From positions 62,001-126,000 of the forward strand of contig NZ_RAQI01000004.1 of assembly GCF_003610465.1 (NCBI RefSeq): 64,000 bases of DNA, in the 5' to 3' direction. Position numbers and translations under genes: made by a program. Positions within the stretch are counted from its first letter, which is position 1. Every line of letters starts with the position of its first letter. This DNA comes from Xenorhabdus ehlersii. Lineage in GTDB: Bacteria > Pseudomonadota > Gammaproteobacteria > Enterobacterales > Enterobacteriaceae. The notes beneath the pieces are model-generated. The model saw only the letters and a program-made list of their open reading frames with translations, was not told where the DNA came from and did no database searches. Positions 55,820 to 64,000 of the stretch are shown here, piece after piece.

Positions 55820-55853
55820 AAAACCGCTAGTTATTTCTAACTAGCGGTTTTCC
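55820..55853 (+). terminator. Intrinsic terminator after mdh
   Basis: AAAACCGCTAGTTA / TAACTAGCGGTTTT, 14-bp stem, 4-base loop. It may also serve the convergent sfsB. Confidence 0.9.
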
Positions 55854-55874
55854 TTTCAATAGTTATATTGATAA

Positions 55875-56141
55875 CTAATTATTCTTTTTCTCTCTAACTT
55901 TCCTTTCCAATAGTTCTCCTGTATGGGGATCGAAATAGCGGCTTGGCCATATTTCAGACGGATGTAGTTCTAAGTAATTCGCTATTATCCATTCTCCCTT
56001 GGGCCACGGGCGAGAAAGTGTATTCGCCAAAGTAGATGAACTCAGTCCCGCCGCGCGAGAAACGGCAGCTAATGTCGTTCCTCGTTTACGTAAAGCGGCA
56101 ATAATATCAGCAGGATGCCAATCCGATTTCATAGAAATCAT
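55875..56141 (-). CDS. sfsB: Ner-like DNA-binding transcriptional regulator SfsB/Nlp
   Basis: 88 residues. DWHPADIIAALRKRG and LSSSTLANTLSRPWPKGEWI match E. coli SfsB (Nlp), a homologue of the phage Mu Ner repressor with a lambda-repressor-like HTH. In E. coli it lies next to ispB; here two Mu-like genes separate them. The ATG at 56141 has AAGGA at 8 bases. It diverges from the gene at 56329. Targets here are unknown. Confidence 0.9.
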   Translation of the reverse strand: MISMKSDWHPADIIAALRKRGTTLAAVSRAAGLSSSTLANTLSRPWPKGEWIIANYLELHPSEIWPSRYFDPHTGELLERKVREKKNN

Positions 56142-56328
56142 TTTTTTAATCCTTTTCTATTAAATTAGAAGCCACATTAGTGGTATAACTAAAGCGTTAA
56201 TGTGAAATTAATAACGAACACGAACCTGTTATTAAGAAATTAAAATAACATTATTTTTTCTAAAAATGTTTCTAATTTTTTCTTAATAACTTCTTTTTTG
56301 AACTTGGTTACAAAAATAGAGAAACATT
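56142..56328. promoter_or_regulatory. Divergent control region with operator-like inverted repeats
   Basis: Three copies of TTAATAAC: 56208-56215 (+), 56228-56235 (-), 56283-56290 (+). The first pair is an inverted repeat with a 12-base gap; the second and third copies extend to a perfect 12-bp inverted repeat (GTTATTAAGAAA / TTTCTTAATAAC). A separate pair, CACATTA (56173) and TAATGTG (56198), also faces inward. The arrangement suggests repressor operators. Confidence 0.55.
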
Positions 56329-56676
56329 ATGAAAAAAGAGTGGTATACGGCAATGGAGTTGACCGGTGTAGGTGAGTTGCCTAGATCACCACAAGGAGTT
56401 AATGCCAGGGCAAAACGTGAAGAATGGTTGAGGCAAAAACGGTCAGGTGTCCAGGGAAGGGCGATTGAATACCATTACTCTTGTTTTCCTAAATCAACGT
56501 TAGAAGCTTTGGAGCTTCATGAAACACCAACGGAATATCAGGTTCAGAAACAAGATCCTTTATCCATTTGGGTAAGTGCATTTAATTTACTCACCGAGGA
56601 AGAGAAGGAGGTCATTACCGAAGTGATATTACGAGATGGCATAAGAAGTTTTTTGGAAAAAATCATAGCTACTTGA
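56329..56676 (+). CDS. Mu-type DNA-binding-domain protein, copy A
   Basis: 115 residues. The first ~60 match the Mu-type winged-helix DNA-binding domain found at the N-termini of Mu c repressor and MuA transposase: EWYTAMELTG, LPRSPQGVNARAKREEW, GVQGRAIEYHY. The rest (about 65-115) is a helical tail with no transposase catalytic domain. It is a stand-alone regulator-like protein, paralogous to the next gene. Function unknown. The ATG has only a weak ribosome binding site. Confidence 0.75.
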   Translation: MKKEWYTAMELTGVGELPRSPQGVNARAKREEWLRQKRSGVQGRAIEYHYSCFPKSTLEALELHETPTEYQVQKQDPLSIWVSAFNLLTEEEKEVITEVILRDGIRSFLEKIIAT

Positions 56677-56751
56677 GGCAGCTTTTAAAAAGCCAAGTGC
56701 TTAAAATTTGGCTTTCCCGTCACTGCTCCAGTATCAAGCGAGGAGAAAGAG

Positions 56752-57132
56752 ATGAAAAAAGAGTGGTATTCTGCAAAAGAACTCATCGGCCTCGCAGGGC
56801 TGCCATCGTCTCCCCAAGGGGTCAATCTGATGGCAAGACGCGAGGGCTGGGAACAACGCCGTAAGCGTGGCGTACAGGGAAAAGCACTCGAATATAATGT
56901 CAACAGTTTGCCCGAAGAAGTCGTGAATGTACTGACGGTCAGTGAAAATTCGGTCGAATACTACCGTAATAAGCGACAGGATCCATTTATGATCTGGGTA
57001 GAGGCTTATTACCAGTTGAGCAAATCCGAAAGAGAACGAATGGTTAAATTTATTTTGAGAAAAGGGCTAGCCAGCCTTGTCCAATATGTCGGTATTCAAG
57101 ATATTGATAATAAAGACAGCGCCCTAGATTGA
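56752..57132 (+). CDS. Mu-type DNA-binding-domain protein, copy B
   Basis: 126 residues; paralogue of copy A over most of its length. Mu-type domain: EWYSAKELIGLAGLPSSPQG, then RREGWEQRRKRGVQGKALEY and NSLPEEV, closer to MuA/Mu c than copy A. The helical tail has QDPFMIWVEAYYQLSKSERE, aligning with QDPLSIWVSAFNLLTEEEKE of copy A. GAGGAG lies 7 bases before the ATG. It ends 27 bp before the convergent ispB. Confidence 0.78.
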   Translation: MKKEWYSAKELIGLAGLPSSPQGVNLMARREGWEQRRKRGVQGKALEYNVNSLPEEVVNVLTVSENSVEYYRNKRQDPFMIWVEAYYQLSKSERERMVKFILRKGLASLVQYVGIQDIDNKDSALD

Positions 57133-57159
57133 GTTATCTGGGGCACTAATTGATTCAGT

Positions 57160-58131
57160 TTAGGAAAGTCGCTGTACAGCGACATGGGCCAATCCCTCAA
57201 GAGCCGCCTTGTATGGAGAGTCTTCCAGTGACTGCAATGCTGAAATTGCCTTATCAGCTTCTTCTTCTGCCCGCTGGCGGGTATATTTGAGTGAACCGCA
57301 TTGTTTCATCGTTGCCAGGACGGTATCCAGCAAATGGCGGCCATTACCTTGTTCAATGGCACCTCGTATCAGAGTGGATTGTTCCGGTGTTCCGTGGTTC
57401 ATAGCGTGCAAAAGAGGTAATGTTGGTTTGCCTTCGTTCAAGTCATCCCCTGTATTCTTACCAAGCGTATTGTTATCCGAGTCATAATCCAGCAGATCAT
57501 CAATTAATTGAAATGCAGTTCCTAGATAACGACCATAATCACGTAGTGCTATTTCTTGCTCAGGAGTGGCGTTGGCGAGAATGGCAGCTGAATGCGCAGC
57601 GACTTCAAACAGGCGGGCGGTTTTACTGTAAATGACTCTCATATAGTCATCTTCGGAAATATTCGGATCATTGCAGTTCATCAACTGCATGACCTCTCCT
57701 TCAGCAATGACATTGGTAGCGTCAGACATCAATTTTAATACGCGCATGGAATCGAGATCGGTCATCATTTGAAATGAGCGCGTATAGATAAAATCACCTA
57801 CAAGGACACTGGCAGCGTTACCATAAATAGAGTTGGCTGTCGCCTTACCTCGGCGCATATCAGATTCATCAACGACATCGTCATGCAGCAGCGTTGCTGT
57901 GTGGATAAATTCAATCAAAGCAGCAACTTTGATGTGTTTTGCGTTTTGGCAATGAAGGGCTTTACCTGCCAGTACGGCAATCATTGGTCGAATGCGCTTG
58001 CCACCGCCGCTGATGATGTAGTAACCAAGTTGGTTGATCAGCGCAACGTCAGAATTTAATTGGTTAAGAATGGTTTCATTAACCGCTGCCATATCATCAG
58101 CGGTGAGTTTAATTATCGATTCTAAATTCAT
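57160..58131 (-). CDS. ispB: Octaprenyl diphosphate synthase
   Basis: A 323-residue trans-prenyltransferase, as in E. coli, making the ubiquinone/menaquinone side chain. First Asp-rich motif LLHDDVVDESD, second LIDDLLDYDSD. Divergent from rplU, as in E. coli. Confidence 0.97.
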   Translation of the reverse strand: MNLESIIKLTADDMAAVNETILNQLNSDVALINQLGYYIISGGGKRIRPMIAVLAGKALHCQNAKHIKVAALIEFIHTATLLHDDVVDESDMRRGKATANSIYGNAASVLVGDFIYTRSFQMMTDLDSMRVLKLMSDATNVIAEGEVMQLMNCNDPNISEDDYMRVIYSKTARLFEVAAHSAAILANATPEQEIALRDYGRYLGTAFQLIDDLLDYDSDNNTLGKNTGDDLNEGKPTLPLLHAMNHGTPEQSTLIRGAIEQGNGRHLLDTVLATMKQCGSLKYTRQRAEEEADKAISALQSLEDSPYKAALEGLAHVAVQRLS

Positions 58132-58278
58132 GTTTTGGCTTTGGACTCTGATTCAGAGCTGTGCTCATTAATTAGCATATCAATAGATATCAAGATATAT
58201 CGATTGTACTTGAAAAACCGTTCAAATAAATGACAATTGAAAAACTCTGTTTTTTTCTCATCTGTTCTAATTCTGCAC

Positions 58279-58307
58279 TTGTCTTCCAAGTGGTTTTTGC
58301 GTAGAAT
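58279..58307 (+). promoter_or_regulatory. Sigma-70 promoter of rplU-rpmA
   Basis: TTGTCT, 17-base spacer, TAGAAT, GC-rich discriminator TCGCGCCC, about 75 bp upstream of rplU. Confidence 0.7.
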
Positions 58308-58382
58308 TCGCGCCCTATTGTGAATATTTTATAGCGCGCTCTGGAAAGCATTTTTAGGGGGTGCGCGGAAAGCGGAGTTTAT

Positions 58383-58691
58383 ATGTACGCAGTTTTCCAA
58401 AGTGGTGGTAAACAACACCGAGTAAGCGAAGGCCAAACAATTCGCTTGGAAAAGCTGGACATCGCAACAGGTGAAACTGTTGAGTTTGACCAGGTACTGA
58501 TGGTCGCTAACGGCGAAGACATCAAAATCGGCGCTCCAGTAGTTGAAGGCGTTAAAGTTAAAGCTGAAGTCGTAGCTCACGGTCGTGGCGAGAAAGTTAA
58601 AATTGTTAAGTTTCGTCGTCGTAAACACAGCCGTAAGCAGCAGGGCCACCGTCAGTGGTTCACCGATGTTAAGATCACTGGCATCGCTTAA
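58383..58691 (+). CDS. rplU: 50S ribosomal protein L21
   Basis: 102 residues, [20 protein letters not shown], and the C-terminal [20 protein letters not shown]. First gene of the rplU-rpmA unit. Confidence 0.98.
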   Translation: MYAVFQSGGKQHRVSEGQTIRLEKLDIATGETVEFDQVLMVANGEDIKIGAPVVEGVKVKAEVVAHGRGEKVKIVKFRRRKHSRKQQGHRQWFTDVKITGIA

Positions 58692-58698
58692 GATTTAG

Positions 58699-58968
<270 letters not shown>

Positions 58969-58993
58969 GTTTTTTGCATCTTGATCGAATCAG

Positions 58994-59027
58994 AAGCCCT
59001 GCAATGTGTGTTGCGGGGCTTTTTATT
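58994..59027 (+). terminator. Intrinsic terminator after rpmA
   Basis: AGCCCTGCAA / TTGCGGGGCT, 6-base loop, then TTTTATTATT. In E. coli yhbE lies between rpmA and obgE; here only this terminator does. Confidence 0.85.
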
Positions 59028-59057
59028 ATTTTGGATTACGCCATCTCTGGGTACTAG

Positions 59058-60269
<1,212 letters not shown>

Positions 60270-60295
60270 TCTTCATGTGGTCATTCGAATATAAC

Positions 60296-60327
60296 AAAAG
60301 GGCGTTGTATTGGCGCCCTTTTTTCTT
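60296..60327 (+). terminator. Intrinsic terminator after obgE
   Basis: AAAAGGGCG / CGCCCTTTT with a T run, between obgE and convergent dacB. Confidence 0.85.
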
Positions 60328-60360
60328 TTTGGCCAAGCTCTTCTTAGTCACTGAGCCAGC

Positions 60361-61821
60361 TCAGTGACTTTGATATAACGATTTATATAAATTGTGCTCA
60401 AAACGCGATAACGGAACACGACGGGCTCGTTGATCTTCTGGCGGAACAGAGTATGCAGAGACAAACTGGACAAAAGCAATTTGTTGTCCACTGGCAGCAG
60501 TCATAAACCCTGCGAGGTTATAAACACCTTGTAATGATCCTGTTTTGGCAAAGACTTTACCATCAAGCCCCGCTTCATGCAGGCCAGAGCGATAAGCCAA
60601 CGTGCCATCATATCCCGCTTTGGGTAACATGGAGATGAAGTCCAGTTCATCATTGTGCTGAGCAATAAATTGCAATATCTCCATCATGGTTGTGGGGGCG
60701 ATTAAATTGTGGCGTGAAAGGCCAGAACCATCCACCATGACAGTATTGTCCAAATCAATGCCTGCTTTCTGTTTAAGAATCTGGCGGACTGCATCGGAAC
60801 CTGCCCGCCATGTCCCTGGAACGTTGAAATAGCGGTGGCCGAGGGTACGAAAGAGGGTATCCGCAATCATGTTATCTGATTTTTTCAACATGATTTCGAG
60901 CATCTTATTTAATGGCACAGATTGATTTACGGCGAGGATCTTTTCTGGTTGTTTGGGAGCCGACTGGAGACGTATATGGCCTTTTAACTCAATACCGGCA
61001 ATATTCAGTTCATTCTTCAGGAGCTTGCCGGCATAACTAGGCCCATTTTGGACAGCAAATGCCAATGGTAGTGGTTCATCGCGTTGTGTCAGACAGCCTG
61101 TGAGGGTATATCGATTCAAATCACCCGATGTAACATCAAATTCACAATATTTTGCTTCTGGTGAACCCTTAGCCAAGGTTTTGACTTCACTCAGTACATT
61201 AACAGGGTAAAAAGAGGGCACACGGACAAATGCCAGTTCGCCAGGTTGTTCTGCGCTGTAGAGTGAAACAGAAAAGCAGTTTTTATCCACGATTGCTGCT
61301 GATGGAGGGGCGCTGAAACACTGGGTCATATCGTTCCATATCCAGCCTGGTGCTTTATCGTGGCTGGAGAAAATCGAAATATCTATGACAAGGTCTCCAT
61401 CAATCTGTTTTATACCAGATTGTTTTAGGGTTTCGGCCATAGTGCGCAGTTGTGAACGTGTCAGCATGGGATCACCGACAAAGCGAGCCGTTAAGTTACC
61501 TTCTAATACGCCATCTGAAAGATTAGCATCACTTTCCAGTGTTGTGATAAAACGGTAATCCTTACCAAGTTGCAATAGCGCTGCTAATGCTGTCACAATT
61601 TTCTGCGTACTGGCAGGTAAAGCCATTTGTTGCCCGTGATAATCAATTAAAGGATTTATTGCCCCAACGGTTTGGGCAATAAATGAAAAATGAGCTCCCG
61701 TAGGTAAATATTGGGCGCTTTTCTCAATAGAAGAGATATCAGAAGAGGCATTTGCACTGAAGATGCTCAGGCTCAAACTGAGCATACACGCTATTCTGCT
61801 GGGAATTTTTAAAAGAGCCAT
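60361..61821 (-). CDS. dacB: D-alanyl-D-alanine carboxypeptidase/endopeptidase PBP4
   Basis: A 486-residue periplasmic class C penicillin-binding protein (E. coli 477). Signal peptide to about residue 25. SxxK motif STQK (ALPASTQKIVTALAAL), SDN motif KKSDNMIAD, KTG motif FAKTGSLQG. Divergent from greA, as in E. coli. Confidence 0.95.
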   Translation of the reverse strand: MALLKIPSRIACMLSLSLSIFSANASSDISSIEKSAQYLPTGAHFSFIAQTVGAINPLIDYHGQQMALPASTQKIVTALAALLQLGKDYRFITTLESDANLSDGVLEGNLTARFVGDPMLTRSQLRTMAETLKQSGIKQIDGDLVIDISIFSSHDKAPGWIWNDMTQCFSAPPSAAIVDKNCFSVSLYSAEQPGELAFVRVPSFYPVNVLSEVKTLAKGSPEAKYCEFDVTSGDLNRYTLTGCLTQRDEPLPLAFAVQNGPSYAGKLLKNELNIAGIELKGHIRLQSAPKQPEKILAVNQSVPLNKMLEIMLKKSDNMIADTLFRTLGHRYFNVPGTWRAGSDAVRQILKQKAGIDLDNTVMVDGSGLSRHNLIAPTTMMEILQFIAQHNDELDFISMLPKAGYDGTLAYRSGLHEAGLDGKVFAKTGSLQGVYNLAGFMTAASGQQIAFVQFVSAYSVPPEDQRARRVPLSRFEHNLYKSLYQSH

Positions 61822-62031
61822 AGATCTCGCATATGAAGGTGATGTATTCCATGAATATTTGTATTAATGATACTAAGGTGCTGTTTAAAGGCAAAGTAAA
61901 CGATGATCCATCACCAACTCTACGTTAGAATGATAGATTGACAGGTAAGTATGCCTGTGGACTTCAGATTGTGCTGAATTACACTTCTTTTTATTAAGTA
62001 TCTGTAAGCCTGCCTGATAAGGTGTGCTCAT

Positions 62032-62069
62032 TGTGCTGTTATTAAAAAATGTGCTGTTATTACAAAAAA
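62032..62069 (+). repeat. Tandem repeat in the greA leader region
   Basis: Two adjacent copies of TGTGCTGTTATTA(C)AAAAAA, one base different in length besides the A count, 48 bp upstream of greA. The rest of 61822-62116 has no ORF. Confidence 0.75.
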
Positions 62070-62116
62070 TCAGGAAGATGTTGTTTGGGCTTAGGATTAA
62101 TTTAGAGGTTGAATAA

Positions 62117-62593
62117 ATGAAACAAATTCCGATGACGGTACGTGGCGCGGATAAATTGCGCGAAGAATTAGAACATTTGAAAAATGTACGTCGGCCTCAA
62201 ATTATTGCCGCAATCGCTGAAGCGCGTGAGCACGGTGATTTGAAAGAAAACGCGGAATATCATGCCGCTCGTGAGCAGCAGGGTTTCTGTGAAGGCCGTA
62301 TTCAGGAAATTGAGGCTAAACTTTCCAATGCACAGGTGATTGATGTCACGAAAATGACCAACAATGGCCGAGTGATTTTTGGGGCAACGGTAACGGTACT
62401 GAACTTGGATTCTGATGAAGAACAGACCTACCGTATCGTCGGTGATGATGAAGCCAATATTAAAGAAAATCTTCTTTCAGTGAATTCACCGATTGCCCGA
62501 GGCCTGATTGGTAAAGAAGTAGATGATGTTGTTGTCATCTCCACGCCTGGCGGTCAAGTGGAATTCGAAGTTTTGAACGTGGATTATGTTTAA
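62117..62593 (+). CDS. greA: Transcription elongation factor GreA
   Basis: 158 residues, as in E. coli. N-terminal coiled coil with the acidic tip ([19 protein letters not shown]) and C-terminal FKBP-like domain. Rescues backtracked RNA polymerase. Own terminator follows. Confidence 0.98.
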   Translation: MKQIPMTVRGADKLREELEHLKNVRRPQIIAAIAEAREHGDLKENAEYHAAREQQGFCEGRIQEIEAKLSNAQVIDVTKMTNNGRVIFGATVTVLNLDSDEEQTYRIVGDDEANIKENLLSVNSPIARGLIGKEVDDVVVISTPGGQVEFEVLNVDYV

Positions 62594-62608
62594 TACACCA
62601 TGATCAAA

Positions 62609-62637
62609 GAAAAAGGCCAGCTTTTGGCCTTTTTTCT
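62609..62637 (+). terminator. Intrinsic terminator after greA
   Basis: AAAAAGGCCA / TGGCCTTTTT with a short loop and long T run. Confidence 0.9.
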
Positions 62638-62683
62638 CATAGTAAATAAATTAATATGGCACTTTTGTATAAATATGCCGTGA

Positions 62684-62977
62684 TTATTTAGGTAGACTAA
62701 TCTTGCGTTCTTCCGATGGACGGTAGAGAACTAACATTTTGCCAATGATTTGCACGTTATGTGCACCCGTTTCACGAACAATCGCTTCAGCGATCAAAGT
62801 TTTTATTTCGCGGTCTTCGCCTGCAACTTTGACTTTGATAAGCTCGTGATGCGAAAGAGTTTGTTCGATTTCAGCCAACACACCTTCGGTCAACCCATTG
62901 TTACCGATCATTACGACAGGCTTTAATGAATGGGCGAGACTTTTCAGGTATTGGATTTGTTTCTTGTTAAGAGTCAT
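62684..62977 (-). CDS. yhbY: Ribosome-assembly RNA-binding protein YhbY (CRM domain)
   Basis: 97 residues. CRM/YhbY domain: LNKKQIQYLKSLAHSLKPVV, IGNNGLTEGVL, HELIKVKVAG. Associates with pre-50S particles. Divergent from rlmE. Confidence 0.95.
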   Translation of the reverse strand: MTLNKKQIQYLKSLAHSLKPVVMIGNNGLTEGVLAEIEQTLSHHELIKVKVAGEDREIKTLIAEAIVRETGAHNVQIIGKMLVLYRPSEERKISLPK

Positions 62978-63111
62978 CGTTTTTTTGCTTAGTTGGGATT
63001 GAAAACGATATATTCTACCGCCATCTCATATCTATCACCATAAAAGTGTGGTGTGGTTTGATAAGAGAACGCAAAAAATAAGGCGCCTTATTAGTAGAGT
63101 TGGAAAGAACA

Positions 63112-63741
63112 ATGGCCAATAAAAAACGCTCAGCAAGCTCAAGTCGCTGGTTACAGGAACATTTTAGTGATAAATATGTTCTCCAGGCGCAGAAAAAAGG
63201 GCTTCGCTCTCGCGCTTGGTTTAAACTTGATGAGATACAGCAAAGCGACAAAATCTTTAAACCGGGCATGACCGTTGTTGATTTAGGCGCTGCTCCTGGT
63301 GGGTGGTCTCAGTATGTAGTGAGTCAGATTGGTAATAGTGGGCGAGTCATTGCTTGCGATCTTTTGCCGATGGATCCGATAGTTGGAGTTGATTTCCTTC
63401 AAGGAGACTTTCGTGATGAGCTGGTATTGAAAACATTACTTGAGAGAGTTGGTGATAATAAAGTCCAGGTCGTCATGTCGGATATGGCTCCTAATATGAG
63501 TGGAACCCCCGCGGTCGATATTCCCCGATCCATGTATCTGGTTGAGTTAGCGTTGGATATGTGTCGTGATGTGCTGGCCCCTGGGGGTAGTTTTATCGTC
63601 AAAGTATTTCAGGGAGAGGGCTTTGATGAATACCTGAGGGAAATACGCTCCCTTTTTGCGAAGGTAAAAGTTCGTAAACCAGAATCTTCGCGGGCACGAT
63701 CACGTGAAGTATACATTGTAGCGACAGGGCGGAAAGTATAG
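63112..63741 (+). CDS. rlmE: 23S rRNA (uridine-2'-O-)-methyltransferase RlmE
   Basis: 209 residues, as in E. coli FtsJ/RrmJ, which methylates U2552. SAM motif [15 protein letters not shown], catalytic K-D-K-E residues in the FtsJ fold ([19 protein letters not shown]). Start at 63112, giving [18 protein letters not shown]; the frame is open 4 codons earlier. Confidence 0.97.
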   Translation: MANKKRSASSSRWLQEHFSDKYVLQAQKKGLRSRAWFKLDEIQQSDKIFKPGMTVVDLGAAPGGWSQYVVSQIGNSGRVIACDLLPMDPIVGVDFLQGDFRDELVLKTLLERVGDNKVQVVMSDMAPNMSGTPAVDIPRSMYLVELALDMCRDVLAPGGSFIVKVFQGEGFDEYLREIRSLFAKVKVRKPESSRARSREVYIVATGRKV

Positions 63742-63798
63742 TACCCTGACTACTATTTGTTAACACAGTTGTAATATGAGGTTAATCCCTTGAGTGAC

Positions 63799-64000
63799 AT
63801 GGCGAAAAACCTGATTCTCTGGTTAGTCATCGCAGTTGTCTTGATGTTATTGTTCCAGAGTTTTGGTCCCGGCGATTCTAGTGGTCGTAGGGTTGATTAC
63901 TCTAATTTCATCAATGAGATATCGCAGAATCAAGTAAGCGAAGTACGTATTTCGGGTCGTGACATTGATTTCACTAAGAAAGACAACAGTGGAAAATACA
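63799..64000 (+). CDS. ftsH: ATP-dependent zinc metalloprotease FtsH, 5' part
   Basis: The first 67 residues of FtsH: MAKNLILWLVIAVVLMLLFQ (first membrane helix, about 5-24), then the start of the periplasmic domain. A TTG three codons upstream is the alternative start, matching the longer E. coli annotation. The AAA and protease domains lie beyond the window. 57 bp after rlmE, as in E. coli. Confidence 0.96.
   Translation, partial: MAKNLILWLVIAVVLMLLFQSFGPGDSSGRRVDYSNFINEISQNQVSEVRISGRDIDFTKKDNSGKY

Overview
The window is chromosomal DNA of a gammaproteobacterium of the order Enterobacterales. Most proteins align from memory over their full length with E. coli K-12 homologues, and gene order follows E. 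coli in long blocks. The modest GC content, a Photorhabdus/Xenorhabdus-like flavour of the accessory genes and loss of several E. coli genes (rhtB/rhtC, nnr, yjeT, yhbE) suggest Morganellaceae, most likely Xenorhabdus or Photorhabdus. That genus call is inference, not proof.

Layout. (1) 1-2.9 kb: recQ (3' part), pldB and yigL. (2) 2.9-6.5 kb: an accessory patch with a decayed LacI-type regulator, a DUF805 membrane protein, an AhpD-like protein, an apparently complete 769-bp IS1-family element and half of an IS256-family transposase. It sits where two blocks that are far apart in E. coli meet. (3) 6.5-12.6 kb: mscM-psd-rsgA on the minus strand, orn on the plus strand. (4) 12.7-19.4 kb: three identical tRNA-Gly(GCC) genes. 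A large indolepyruvate ferredoxin oxidoreductase gene separates copy 2 from copy 3, and an HpaB-type flavin monooxygenase gene follows copy 3. Then comes a non-coding stretch with three consensus DnaA boxes and a consensus IHF site, which I read as the datA DnaA-titration/DnaA-ATP hydrolysis locus. (5) 19.4-35.2 kb: queG, then tsaE-amiB-mutL-miaA-hfq-hflX-hflK-hflC, purA, nsrR-rnr-rlmB. (6) 35.2-38.5 kb: the rpsF-priB-rpsR-rplI ribosomal operon, fklB, cysQ. (7) 38.5-47.6 kb: ytfJ, ytfK, a dead higBA toxin-antitoxin pair, msrA, the tamA-tamB translocation/assembly pair, ytfP, ppa. (8) 47.7-53.9 kb: an intimin/invasin-like inverse autotransporter, fbp, mpl. (9) 53.9-57.1 kb: argR and mdh, then a small cluster of phage-Mu-like regulators: a Ner homologue (sfsB/nlp) divergent from two tandem proteins with the Mu-type DNA-binding domain. 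(10) 57.2-64 kb: ispB, rplU-rpmA, obgE, dacB, greA, yhbY, rlmE and the start of ftsH.

Most of the window is housekeeping: translation and ribosome assembly (rsgA, rpsF operon, rplU, rpmA, obgE, rlmB, rlmE, yhbY, hflX), RNA turnover (orn, rnr, hfq), tRNA modification (tsaE, miaA, queG), envelope (mscM, psd, amiB, mpl, dacB, tamAB) and proteolysis control (hflKC, ftsH). The three places worth most attention are the datA-like region with its disrupted tRNA-Gly neighbourhood, the Mu-like divergent regulator cluster with its repeated operator-like sites, and the accessory/rearrangement patch at 2.9-6.5 kb.
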